Shown here: positions 32,390-41,286 of the stretch, one piece after another
Position numbering within the stretch: the first letter of the stretch is position 1
How the letters are laid out: each line of letters begins with the position of its first letter
NCBI GenBank assembly: GCA_963837265.1
Contig: CAWIMQ010000002.1
Location: forward strand, 372,001 to 436,000
Origin: DATBLE01 sp963837265
Lineage (GTDB): Bacteria > Actinomycetota > Thermoleophilia > Gaiellales > Gaiellaceae
Reading direction: 5' to 3'
Length of the DNA: 64,000 nucleotides
Program-made: the position numbers and the translations under genes
Notes under the pieces: model-generated
Database searches by the model: none
Seen by the model: the letters and a program-made list of their open reading frames with translations, nothing else
Told to the model about the DNA's origin: nothing

Positions 32390-34383
32390 CCCGGAGGCAA
32401 GAGTGGGGCGCGCTCGCCGCGCTCGTCCTCGTGTCCACCGCGCTCCGCACCTGGGCCGCCCTCGAGGTGCCGGTGCCGTGGATCGCGCCGGACGAGATGG
32501 TCTACGGCCTCCTCGGGCGCAGCCTCTACCTGCACGGCTCGCTGACGATCCTCGGGGGGCCGACCGCCTACTACAGCTTCCTCACTCCGGTCCTGGCCGG
32601 CTTCCCGCTGAGCGCTTTCGGCCTCCACACGGGCTACGACGTGCTCAAGGGATTGCAGGGCTTCACGATGTCACTCGCGGCCGTGCCCGTCTACCTCTGG
32701 TCCCGGTCGCTCGTCTCGAGGCGCTCGGCGTTCCTCGCCGCAGCCCTCACGGTCGCGATCCCCGGCCTCGCCTACTCCGGGCTCGTCATGACCGAGGTTC
32801 TGTTCTACCCGCTGCTGGCGGTCGCGGCCTGGGCCGGCGCGGAGGCGATCGCCGGGCCTAAGCTGCGGACACAGGGGCTGCTCGTGCTCGCCGTCCTCGC
32901 CGCCTCGGCGACCCGGGTACAGGCGATCGTCCTCCTTCCGGCGCTCGCGACCGCGGTGCTCGTCGATGCAGCGCTCGCCCGCTCCTGGACGAAGGTGCGG
33001 CGGCTCTGGCCTGCGGCTTCCGGGCTGGCACTCCTCGTCGCCGGCTGGCTGGCCTGGCGCCTCGGCTCCGGGTCGGGCACGCTCGGCGGCTACGAGGTCG
33101 TCGCCAGCACCTCCTACAGCGTCGGCCAGGCCGCGCACTACGTTCTCTACCACGCCGCGTCGCTGCTGATTCTCTGCGGGTTGTTTCCCGTCGCCGGCAT
33201 CGTGCTGCTGCTGATCCACGGGCTGCGCCGCTCGGAGCCCGATCCACGGGTGCGCGCCTACCTCGCGGTCGCCTTCTCGTTCTCGGCCTGGCTCGTCGTC
33301 GAGGTCGGCGTCTTCGCGTCGCGATACTCCGACCGGATCGTCGAGCGGAACCTGATCGGGCTCGCACCGGTGCTCTTCGTCGGCCTCGTCGTCTGGCTCG
33401 AGCGCGGCCCGGTGGGCGGCTACGTCGAGCGGTCTGCGGTCGGCCTCGGCGCCGCGGCGATCCTCCTCCTGCTCCCGGTCAAGACGTTCGTGAACGTCTT
33501 CGGGACGCACGACGCGATGACGCTCATCCCCCTCTACCGGCTGTCCACCTCGACCTCGCTCGACACGGCTGCGCAGGTCTACGCGGCGGTCGCCGGTGCG
33601 CTCGCGCTCGTGGTCGCGTTCGCGCCGCGGCGGCAACTCCGCCTCGCGATGCCGGTCGTGCTGGTCGTCGCCTTCGCGCTCGCGTCGGTCGTCTCCAGCC
33701 GCTTCGTCGCACAGCAGGCCCGCGCCCAGCAGCTGAGCTTCCTCGGCCCCGACCCGTCGTGGGCCGACGACGCCGGTGCGAAGCGCGCGGCCTACCTCTA
33801 CGACGGCGAGACGTCCTGGCCGGGAGTGTGGGAGACGCTCTTCTGGAACGCGCGGGTCGACCGCGTCTACGACCTCGGCGACGTCCAGGTGCCCGGACCG
33901 ATCCCGCAGACGCAGATCGAGGTGCAGGAGGACGGCTCGGTCACCGGCCTCCCCGCCGGCCGGAAGAAGGCGAAGTACGCGGTCGCGTCCACCTGGATCG
34001 AGCTGGCGGGCAGGCGGGTGGCGCAGGTCGCGCAGCAGGGCTTGACGCAGGCGGGCCTCACCCTCTGGAAGCTCGACGGGACGCTGCGGGTGCGGTCCCG
34101 ATTCTTCGGCCTGCAGCCGAACGGCGACATCTACGGGCCGACGACGGGGACGCTGGTCGCCTACGACTGCGGCACCGGGGCGTTCCGGATCACGCTGATC
34201 GTCAAGCAGGAGGAGTCGGTCGAGATCCGCCTCGACGGCAAGGTCGTGCGCAGGCTGCAGTTCTCCTCGCCGACGACCGTGCATCTCGACTTCCCGCTGG
34301 ACCACAGGGTCGGGGCGTGCCGGCTCGACGTGACGCCCACCGGCCTCCTCGGCACGACCGTGTTCATGTTCGACCGCAGTTGA
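32386..34383 (+). CDS. Polytopic membrane protein, probable GT-C glycosyltransferase
   Basis: This 665-residue protein has about 11-13 hydrophobic segments over residues 1-430. An early loop motif WIAPDEMVYGLLGRSLYLHG, with Asp-Glu after the first helix, is typical of GT-C (ArnT/Pmt-like) lipid-linked glycosyltransferases. The C-terminal ~220 residues form an extracytoplasmic beta-rich domain (KLDGTLRVRSRFFGLQPNGDIYGP, SVEIRLDGKVVRRLQF). GTG 32386 overlaps the previous stop by four bases. Donor and acceptor are unknown. The coupling to an epimerase suggests glycan or glycolipid work. Confidence 0.75.
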   Translation: MTRRQEWGALAALVLVSTALRTWAALEVPVPWIAPDEMVYGLLGRSLYLHGSLTILGGPTAYYSFLTPVLAGFPLSAFGLHTGYDVLKGLQGFTMSLAAVPVYLWSRSLVSRRSAFLAAALTVAIPGLAYSGLVMTEVLFYPLLAVAAWAGAEAIAGPKLRTQGLLVLAVLAASATRVQAIVLLPALATAVLVDAALARSWTKVRRLWPAASGLALLVAGWLAWRLGSGSGTLGGYEVVASTSYSVGQAAHYVLYHAASLLILCGLFPVAGIVLLLIHGLRRSEPDPRVRAYLAVAFSFSAWLVVEVGVFASRYSDRIVERNLIGLAPVLFVGLVVWLERGPVGGYVERSAVGLGAAAILLLLPVKTFVNVFGTHDAMTLIPLYRLSTSTSLDTAAQVYAAVAGALALVVAFAPRRQLRLAMPVVLVVAFALASVVSSRFVAQQARAQQLSFLGPDPSWADDAGAKRAAYLYDGETSWPGVWETLFWNARVDRVYDLGDVQVPGPIPQTQIEVQEDGSVTGLPAGRKKAKYAVASTWIELAGRRVAQVAQQGLTQAGLTLWKLDGTLRVRSRFFGLQPNGDIYGPTTGTLVAYDCGTGAFRITLIVKQEESVEIRLDGKVVRRLQFSSPTTVHLDFPLDHRVGACRLDVTPTGLLGTTVFMFDRS

Positions 34384-34408
34384 GAGCCTCGCCGTCTAGG
34401 ATCAGGAC

Positions 34409-35674
34409 ATGACCGCCTTCCAGCGCGAGACGCTCCCCAACGGGTTGCGGGTGCTGACGGCGCCGATGCCGCAGGCCCAGTCCGTCTCCTGTTTCGTCAT
34501 GCTCGCCGCCGGCTCGCGCTACGAGACGCGCGAGACGAGCGGGATCGCGCACTTCGCCGAGCACATGTTCTTCAAGGGCACCGAACGGCGCCCCACGGCA
34601 CGGGACATCGCGGGCGAGGTCGACTCGATCGGAGGGGAGTTCAACGCCTTCACGAGCAAGGAGTACACCGGCTACTACGTGAAGTGCGCGGCCGAGCACC
34701 GTGACGTCGCGCTCGACGTGATCGTGGACATGCTCCGCTCCTCGAAGTTCGACGCCGGCGAGATCGACCGCGAGAAGGGCGTGATCATCGAGGAGATGAA
34801 CATGTACTTCGACACGCCGCGGGACTTCATCGACGGCGTGTACGAGGAGCTCGTGTACGGCGACCACCCGCTCGGGTGGGACATCATCGGGCGAAAGGAG
34901 ACGGTCCAGGGGGCGACGAGGGAGACGTTCCTCGACTACCTCGGTCACTGGTATCAACCCTCGCGGATGGTCGTCGGCGTCGGCGGAAGGATCGGCGGCG
35001 ATCTCGACGAGCGGATCGAGGAGCTGCTCGGCGACCTGGACGACGCGCCGACGGGGTCACCGCTTCCGGCGATGCCGCCGCCGAACGGCTCGCGCGTGAA
35101 GGTGCACTCGAAGACGTCCGACCAGGCGCACATCTGCCTCGGCGTCCGGAGCCGGCCGATCGCCGACCCGGACCGGTACGTCTTGATGGTGCTCTCCACG
35201 GTGCTCGGGGGCGGGATGTCGTCCCGTCTCTTCACGGAGGTGCGCGAGCGGCGCGGGCTCGCCTACTACGTGTTCGCGACGAACCACTCGTACACCGACG
35301 CCGGGTCGCTCTACGCACAGGCGGGAGTGGACATCGACCGGATCGACGACGCGATCGGGACGGTCGCGACCGAGCTCCGGCAGATCGCGGCCGAGGCCGT
35401 GCCCGAGGAGGAGCTTCGGAAGGCCAAGAACTTCGCCAAGGGGAGGTTCGTGCTGCAGATCGAGAGCCCCCACGGGCTGATCATGTTCGGGCTGCGCCGC
35501 GAGGTCCTCGAGGGCCTGGCATCCGAGCCCGAGGAGGTGCTCGACGGCGTCGAGGCGGTCACGGCCGAGGACGTTCAGCGCATCGCGCAGGAGCTGATCG
35601 CCGACGGAGCCCTCAGGCTCGCGGTGATCGGCCCCTTCGACGACGCCGACCGTTTCGACCGGCTGCTCGGCTAG
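34409..35674 (+). CDS. M16-family zinc metallopeptidase
   Basis: This 421-residue peptidase is related to mitochondrial processing peptidase beta and bacterial PqqL/YmxG-type enzymes. The inverted zinc motif HFAEH (His48, Glu51, His52) lies in SGIAHFAEHMFFKGTERR, and the third ligand is expected at GVIIEEMNMY (about Glu128-129). GGGMSSRLFTEVRERRGLAYYV is the second conserved block. No signal peptide is visible. A single-gene unit follows the glycosyltransferase by 25 bases. Similar genes usually sit near pnp/dapB in actinobacteria; here it does not. Confidence 0.92.
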   Translation: MTAFQRETLPNGLRVLTAPMPQAQSVSCFVMLAAGSRYETRETSGIAHFAEHMFFKGTERRPTARDIAGEVDSIGGEFNAFTSKEYTGYYVKCAAEHRDVALDVIVDMLRSSKFDAGEIDREKGVIIEEMNMYFDTPRDFIDGVYEELVYGDHPLGWDIIGRKETVQGATRETFLDYLGHWYQPSRMVVGVGGRIGGDLDERIEELLGDLDDAPTGSPLPAMPPPNGSRVKVHSKTSDQAHICLGVRSRPIADPDRYVLMVLSTVLGGGMSSRLFTEVRERRGLAYYVFATNHSYTDAGSLYAQAGVDIDRIDDAIGTVATELRQIAAEAVPEEELRKAKNFAKGRFVLQIESPHGLIMFGLRREVLEGLASEPEEVLDGVEAVTAEDVQRIAQELIADGALRLAVIGPFDDADRFDRLLG

Positions 35675-35778
35675 GCCGGAGCGCTTCGCGAGACCCGGGA
35701 CCGTCCCCGCGTCCGGGCTCGCACGCGATGAAGGCGATGCCCGTGATCCTTCAGCCGCTTCGGCCCCGTCCTCGGCTG

Positions 35779-36219
35779 CTACAGGGTCGCGAGGTCCTCC
35801 TCGAAGTGCGAGCGATCTTCGGGGTCGGCGATCTCGTCGCCCGCGGCCCGCGCCCTGGCCCTCCAATCGTCGGCGGCGGCGGCGTCCCCCGCCAGCCCCC
35901 ACGCCCGCGCGAGCGCCTCGTACGCGTACGCGAGATCCCAGTCGCCGAGGCCGGCGCGCTCGCACCACTCGAGGCACCGCGACGCATGCCACACCGCCGA
36001 CTCCCCGCGCCCCAGCACGCAGTACACCCGCGAGACGATCCACTCGCCCCGCGCCAGGTTCTCCGGCCGGCACTCCGGCGCCTCGCCCCAGTGGAACCGC
36101 GACGCGTGGGCCATGTGGAGCATCCGGTCGTCGTCCTCGCGCGACTCGATGAGGCGCCAGACCTCGTTGAAGAGGCCGGCTCCGCGCTGCCGCTCCTCCG
36201 ACCCGGACGGCGGGCTCAT
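35779..36219 (-). CDS. Small helical (TPR-like) protein of unknown function
   Basis: This 146-residue cytoplasmic protein has paired amphipathic helices (LFNEVWRLIESREDDDRMLHMAHASRF, ENLARGEWIVSRVYCVLGRGESAVWHA, WDLAYAYEALARAWGLAGD). It looks like two or three TPR-type repeats. ATG 36219 overlaps the acs stop by four bases (ATGA), so it is translationally coupled to acetyl-CoA synthetase and could be an accessory or regulatory partner of it. I do not recognise a named family. Confidence 0.7.
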   Translation of the reverse strand: MSPPSGSEERQRGAGLFNEVWRLIESREDDDRMLHMAHASRFHWGEAPECRPENLARGEWIVSRVYCVLGRGESAVWHASRCLEWCERAGLGDWDLAYAYEALARAWGLAGDAAAADDWRARARAAGDEIADPEDRSHFEEDLATL

Positions 36220-38171
36220 TCGTCCGGAGCTTCGAAGGCCGCCCGTTGTCGGATTTCTTCGAGGATGGTTGGTTCGGCGAGGGTGGTGGTGTCGCCCAGG
36301 GTGCGGTGTTCGGCGACGTCGCGGAGGAGTCGGCGCATGATCTTGCCGCTTCTGGTCTTGGGGAGTTCGGGGGTGAAGACGATGTTTGCGGGTTTGGCGA
36401 TCGGGCCGATCACTGTGGCGACGTGGTCGCGGAGTTGGTCGAGCATGTCCAGGGTTCCTTCTTGGCCTGCTTTGAGGGTGACGTAGGCGACGATCGCCTG
36501 GCCGGTGGTCGGGTCGCTGCGGCCGCAGACGGCTGCTTCGGCGACTGCCGGGTGGTCGACCAGGGCGGATTCGACCTCGATCGTCGAGATCCGGTGGCCG
36601 GAGACGTTCATCACGTCGTCGACGCGGCCGAGCAGCCAGAAGTCGCCGTCCTGGTCGCGGCGGGCGCCGTCGCCGGCGAAGTAGACGCCGGGGAAGCGGC
36701 TCCAGTAGGTGTCCATGTACCGCTGGTGGTCGTTGTGGATCCCGCGCAGCATCGCCGGCCACGGCCGGCGCAGGACCAGGTAGCCGCCCTGTCCGGGCGG
36801 CACCTCCTCTCCGTTTTCGTCGTAGACGGCGGCGTCGATGCCCGGGAACGGTTTCGTCGCCGAGCCCGGCTTCAGGGTGGTCACCCCTGGTAGGGGGGTG
36901 ATCAGGATCATCCCGGTCTCGGTCTGCCACCAGGTGTCGACCACCGGGGTGCGGCCGCCGCCGATCTGCTCGCGGTACCAGACCCACGCCTCCGGGTTGA
37001 TCGGCTCGCCGACCGTGCCCAGCAGCCTGAGCGAGGACAGGTCGTGCTTGTCCGCGTGCTCGGCGCCCCACTTCATGTGCGTGCGGATCGCGGTCGGGGC
37101 GGTGTACAGGATGTCGACGGCGTAGCGCTCGACGATCGCCCACCAGCGGTCCTTGTCCGGGAAGTTCGGCACCCCCTCGTAGATCACGCCGGTGGTCGCG
37201 TTGCACAGCGGCCCGTAGACGATGTACGAGTGGCCGGTCACCCAGCCGACATCGGCCGCGCACCAGTACACCGACTCCGGCTTGACGTCGAAGATGTACC
37301 GGTGGGTGGCCGCCACCCCGACCAGGTAGCCGGCGGTCGTGTGCACGATCCCCTTCGGCCTCGCGGTCGTCCCCGACGTGTACAGCAGGTAGAGCAGATC
37401 CTCCGACTCCATCGGCTCGCACGGACACGAGGCCGGATCATCGCTCTCGGACTCGACCAGCTCGTGCCACCACAGATCCCGGCCCTCGGCGAAGGCGACC
37501 TCGCCGCCCGTCCGGCGCAAGACGACACAGCGCCTCACCGTCGGCGAGGAGGCCAGCGCCTCGTCCGCGTTCCGCTTCAGCGGAACCGGATTGCCGCCGC
37601 GCAACCCCTCGTCCTGGGTGATCAGGACCTCGCAGCCCATATCGTTCATCCGCCCCGCCAGCGCCTCACCGGAAAAACCGCCGAACACGACCGTGTGCGG
37701 AGCGCCCAGCCGCGCGCAGGCCAGCATCGCCACCGGCAACTCCGGCACCATCCCCATATAGATCGCCACCGGCGTCCCCTTGCGGACGCCGACGCCTCTC
37801 AGCGCGTTCGCGAGCCGGACCACATCCCGCTGGAGGCCGGCGAACGTGAGCTCGCGCCGCTCGTCCTCGGGCTCGCCCTCCCAGTAGTAGGCGACCTTGT
37901 CGCCCAACCCCGCCTCCACATGCCGATCGACGCAGTTGAAGCACACGTTCAGCTTCCCGCCCAGATACCACTTCGCATACGGCAGCTCCCACTCGAGCAG
38001 AGTCTCGAACGGCTCGAACCACGACACCCGCTCCCGGCCCTCCCCCTCCCAGAACTCCTCAAAATCCCGCGAATAGATCTCCCCGGAAGCATTCGCCTCC
38101 GCCGCAAACCCATCCGGCGGCGGATACCGACGCCCCTCGAAAAGCAGCGAGTCGATCGGCGGCTCGCTCAA
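36216..38171 (-). CDS. acs: Acetyl-coenzyme A synthetase
   Basis: This enzyme activates acetate to acetyl-CoA through acetyl-AMP. The 651-residue protein has full family length. WYLGGKLNVCFNCVDRHVE and LYTSGTTARPKGIVHTTAGYL (phosphate-binding loop) are visible, as are VDTWWQTETGMILITPLPG (A5), the A8 hinge NVSGHRISTIEVESALVDHP and LPKTRSGKIMRRLLR with the catalytic, acetylatable Lys. It starts with TTG 38171, overlapping the M24 peptidase stop (TTGA). Both gene ends use more GAA, CAA, CGA, TTT and GGG codons than the middle, which hints at mosaic history. Confidence 0.93.
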   Translation of the reverse strand: MSEPPIDSLLFEGRRYPPPDGFAAEANASGEIYSRDFEEFWEGEGRERVSWFEPFETLLEWELPYAKWYLGGKLNVCFNCVDRHVEAGLGDKVAYYWEGEPEDERRELTFAGLQRDVVRLANALRGVGVRKGTPVAIYMGMVPELPVAMLACARLGAPHTVVFGGFSGEALAGRMNDMGCEVLITQDEGLRGGNPVPLKRNADEALASSPTVRRCVVLRRTGGEVAFAEGRDLWWHELVESESDDPASCPCEPMESEDLLYLLYTSGTTARPKGIVHTTAGYLVGVAATHRYIFDVKPESVYWCAADVGWVTGHSYIVYGPLCNATTGVIYEGVPNFPDKDRWWAIVERYAVDILYTAPTAIRTHMKWGAEHADKHDLSSLRLLGTVGEPINPEAWVWYREQIGGGRTPVVDTWWQTETGMILITPLPGVTTLKPGSATKPFPGIDAAVYDENGEEVPPGQGGYLVLRRPWPAMLRGIHNDHQRYMDTYWSRFPGVYFAGDGARRDQDGDFWLLGRVDDVMNVSGHRISTIEVESALVDHPAVAEAAVCGRSDPTTGQAIVAYVTLKAGQEGTLDMLDQLRDHVATVIGPIAKPANIVFTPELPKTRSGKIMRRLLRDVAEHRTLGDTTTLAEPTILEEIRQRAAFEAPDE

Positions 38172-39304
38172 GGCGAGAGGTCGTAGGGGTAGTCCGTGAG
38201 GTTCTCGGCGCCCTGCTCGGTGACGAGCACGAGGTCCTCGAGCCGGACGCCCCCGTAGCCGTGCCGGTAGAGCCCGGGCTCCACGGTGACGACGTCGCCG
38301 GCGACCAGCTCGCCCGGGGCTCGGCCGAGCGACGGCTCCTCGTGCACCTCGAGCCCGACTCCGTGGCCGAGCCCGTGGTAGAAGCCGTCCTCCAGCACCT
38401 GACCCGGCTCCTTCGAGAGCTGAGTCGGGAGCCCGGCCGCCTGGAAGAGCTCGCAGACGAGCGCGAACAGGTCGGCGCCCGGAACGCCGGGGCGAATCGC
38501 GTCGAGCGTGCGGTCGAGCGCCTCCCTGCAAAGCGTGTGGTAGCGGACGACCTCGTCGGAAGGCTCGCCGACGACGAAGGTTCGCGTCATGTCCGCGAAG
38601 CACATCGTCTCGATGTCCCTCGGCCAGAGGTCGATCACGATCGTCTCGCCTTCCGCGATCGGGCCCGAGCCCATGTCGTGGCCGACTGCGCTCTGGGGGC
38701 CGTGCGAGACGATGAACTCGTCGGCCATCGCCCCGTGGGGGGTGAACGCCGCCATGATCGCCGCCTTGACCCGCTCGGAGGTGAGCGGCTCACCGTCGAC
38801 GATCAGCGCGGCCCCGTTGCGCCCGGCCCGGCGAAGCAGGTCGCGGGCCGCGTCCATCCCTGCCTCGGCCGCGCGCTGCGCGCGACGCATGCCCGCCAGC
38901 TCGGCGGCATTCTTCACCCGCCGCCGTGCGTCGAAGAGCTCGGTGTCGGCGCGCAGCTCGACCCCTTCGGCGCGAAGCCGGTCGGCGAGTGCCAGGGGGA
39001 ACTCGCCCGGGACGACCGCCGACGACACGTCTAACGCCTTGCAGGCGTTCACCGCCACGCACAGCGCGACCTCCTCGCGCGGCAAGCCCCGCCCGACCAG
39101 GTCGTCGAATCCGAACTCCTCGTACGGGTGGGCCTCGGGCCCTCGCGGGACCGCGCGGATGCGGTCGAGCTCGAAGGACGTCAGGACGACGTGACGCGAG
39201 CCGTCCAGCTCCACGTAGAGGAAGGGGTCGGGAATCGCGAGCGGCACCTCGTGGCGAAGCTCCGGGGACCGGGCCGTGTCTCCGTAGATCAGCACGTCTG
39301 GCAC
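38168..39304 (-). CDS. M24 metallopeptidase (Xaa-Pro peptidase-like)
   Basis: This 378-residue cytoplasmic peptidase has the pita-bread fold. The N-terminal creatinase-like domain covers residues ~1-150. The catalytic domain has the metal ligands in TIVIDLWP (Asp), FADMTRTFVVG (Asp), FYHGLGHGVGLEVHEEP (His) and VTVEPGLY plus GGVRLEDLVLVTE (Glu pair). It starts with GTG 39304 and its stop overlaps the acs TTG, forming a three-gene coupled run with acs and the TPR-like gene. It probably removes N-terminal residues ahead of proline. Substrate length is unknown. Confidence 0.9.
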   Translation of the reverse strand: MPDVLIYGDTARSPELRHEVPLAIPDPFLYVELDGSRHVVLTSFELDRIRAVPRGPEAHPYEEFGFDDLVGRGLPREEVALCVAVNACKALDVSSAVVPGEFPLALADRLRAEGVELRADTELFDARRRVKNAAELAGMRRAQRAAEAGMDAARDLLRRAGRNGAALIVDGEPLTSERVKAAIMAAFTPHGAMADEFIVSHGPQSAVGHDMGSGPIAEGETIVIDLWPRDIETMCFADMTRTFVVGEPSDEVVRYHTLCREALDRTLDAIRPGVPGADLFALVCELFQAAGLPTQLSKEPGQVLEDGFYHGLGHGVGLEVHEEPSLGRAPGELVAGDVVTVEPGLYRHGYGGVRLEDLVLVTEQGAENLTDYPYDLSP

Positions 39305-39404
39305 GACCCCGGGAATCTACATCGCCGCCGAGCGCGCGTCTCGACACTGCCCGGCACCGGGCGCGGCTCGCTCGACCCATCGCCCGTCCGGGTAGATTCC
39401 AGGC

Positions 39405-40562
39405 GTGGACGAAGCGTTCGCGCGCGCGCAGGAGCTGGTCGCCGAATGGGACGACGAGCTCGGGCGCGAGCTGCCGGACGGCGCCGAGCTCTTCGACGCG
39501 CACCTGCATCTCGGCACCGACATCGACGGGATGGCCGGCGACTACGACGAGCTCGAGCGGCTCATGGACCGGTACCGATTCTCGCGGGCGTTCATGTTCT
39601 GCATGGACGAGCCCGACCGTCACCCGGCCTTCCGGGCGCCGAACGACAGAACACTCGAGCACGCAGCACGCTCCGGCGGCCGCCTGATCCCGTTCGTCCG
39701 CCTCGACCTCGGCGAGGAGCCGATCGAGGAGGCGACCCGTTGCCTCGACCGTGGCGCCCGCGGGATCAAGCTGCATCCGCGCGCGCAACGGTTCCTGCTG
39801 AACGACGAGCGGCTCGCTCCCGTCTTCGCGCTCGCCGCCGAGCGCCGCGTGCCGATCCTGATCCACGGCGGCCGCGGCCTGCCCCCGATCGCCGACGACC
39901 TCGCCCGGCTCGTCGAGGCCTATCCCGCGGCACACCTGATCGTCGCCCACGCCGGCATCGCCGACCTCGGCGCCCTGATGCGGGTCTTCGCCGGGAAGCG
40001 CGGCGTGTTCTTCGACACCTCCGCCTGGAGCCCGATCGACCTGCTCGACTTCTTCCGCCAGGTCTCGCCGGAGCAGGTCCTCTACGCCTCCGACTACCCG
40101 TACGGCCAGCAGCCGTCCTCGCTCCTGATCGCACTGCGCACCGCGCGGGTCGCCGGGCTCTCCGCCGGGCAGATCCGCGCGATGCTCGCCGGGAACGCGA
40201 ACCGGATCGCCGACGGGGAGGAGCCGCTCGAGCCGACGCCGGCAACCGGAAGCCCCACCTTCAGCCAGCCGATGGTGCTCGCACGCATCCACCAGTACCT
40301 GTCGATGGCGACGCCGCTCCTCTGGACACGTCAGGCAGACACCGTCGGCGTCCTCGGCCTGGCTCTGAACGCGTGCGAGGAGCGGAACGGCGACTGCCCG
40401 GTCGCGGACGTCGACCGGATCCGCGAGCTCCTGCTCTGCGCGCGAGAGCTCTGGCGCGCGGTTCCGGAGATCGAGGACGACCGTGACCGGTTGCGGGCGA
40501 TCCGCCACACCTTCCGGTTGATCCACCTCGCGGACATCGTCGCCGTCACGCCGGGCGCGTGA
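39405..40562 (+). CDS. Amidohydrolase (ACMSD/TatD-like) with C-terminal extension
   Basis: This 385-residue metal-dependent hydrolase has a TIM barrel. The N-terminal metal motif is ELFDAHLHLGTD (HxH). IKLHPRAQRF, PILIHGGRGLPP, LIVAHAGIADLG and VLYASDYPYGQQPSS complete the barrel with the late Asp. Residues after about 275 form a helical extension (LARIHQYLSMATPLLW, RIRELLLCARELWR) not needed for the barrel. It starts with GTG 39405. It overlaps the convergent PAP2 gene by 17 bases. The substrate is unknown. Confidence 0.82.
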   Translation: MDEAFARAQELVAEWDDELGRELPDGAELFDAHLHLGTDIDGMAGDYDELERLMDRYRFSRAFMFCMDEPDRHPAFRAPNDRTLEHAARSGGRLIPFVRLDLGEEPIEEATRCLDRGARGIKLHPRAQRFLLNDERLAPVFALAAERRVPILIHGGRGLPPIADDLARLVEAYPAAHLIVAHAGIADLGALMRVFAGKRGVFFDTSAWSPIDLLDFFRQVSPEQVLYASDYPYGQQPSSLLIALRTARVAGLSAGQIRAMLAGNANRIADGEEPLEPTPATGSPTFSQPMVLARIHQYLSMATPLLWTRQADTVGVLGLALNACEERNGDCPVADVDRIRELLLCARELWRAVPEIEDDRDRLRAIRHTFRLIHLADIVAVTPGA

Positions 40563-41208
40563 CCGCGTGCTCGGGCAGCGCGCGCACGCACGCGAGGAGG
40601 AAGCCCGCGAGCAGCATGCCGCCGGCGACGTCGGTGACGGTGTGCGCTCTCGACGCGACGAGCAGCGCCGCCGCAGCCGCCACCCAGAGGACGGCGGCGG
40701 GCCACAGCCGCGGCCGGAGCCGGACGACGAGGGCCGCGACCAGCACGATCCGGAGGGCATGCCCGCTCGGGTAGGAGGCGTCGAGGGCGACGACGTGGAC
40801 GAGGCCGCCCGGCGACGGCGCCCGCAACGGCGGCCGGGTCAGCAGGTGCTTCGAAACCACCTCGACGACGTTGCCGGCGACGAAGACGGCCGCCCAGGTC
40901 GCAGCCTCGCCGGCCAGCCCGCGGCGTGCGAGCAGCCAGACGCCCCCGGCGACGAGAGCACAAGAGACGAGAATGTAGCCGGGGAGCGTCACGCCGGCCG
41001 TGGCGAAGTCGAGGCCGCTCGGGTGGTCGAGCCCGTAGAACGGCACGAGCGCGCCGGCGAGCGCCGGCTCGTGCGCGGCCCTCGCCGGCGTCAGGCTCTG
41101 CGTCCAGTGCCGGAGGACGTACGCGTCCACGCCCGAGAGGGAGCCCGCGGCGACGAGGCCGGCGAGCGACGCGAAGCCGGCACCGAGAACGAGCGCGGCG
41201 GGCAGCAC
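40546..41208 (-). CDS. PAP2-family membrane phosphatase
   Basis: This 220-residue integral membrane protein has about six hydrophobic helices and the three PAP2 catalytic blocks: KHLLTRPPLRAP (KxxxxxxRP), YPSGHALRIV (PSGH) and SRAHTVTDVAGG (SRxxxxxHxxxD-like, here with the His two residues after the Arg and Asp after T-V-T). It probably dephosphorylates undecaprenyl pyrophosphate or phosphatidic acid outside the membrane. It starts with GTG 41208, and the 3' end overlaps that of the amidohydrolase gene on the opposite strand. Confidence 0.85.
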   Translation of the reverse strand: MLPAALVLGAGFASLAGLVAAGSLSGVDAYVLRHWTQSLTPARAAHEPALAGALVPFYGLDHPSGLDFATAGVTLPGYILVSCALVAGGVWLLARRGLAGEAATWAAVFVAGNVVEVVSKHLLTRPPLRAPSPGGLVHVVALDASYPSGHALRIVLVAALVVRLRPRLWPAAVLWVAAAAALLVASRAHTVTDVAGGMLLAGFLLACVRALPEHAVTRPA

Positions 41209-41286
41209 GAACGGAGCAATACCAGGCGTGCCCCCCGGAATCGACTCTTAGCGCCCTCTCAGGATCCTCGGCTACCGTGCGCGGCC

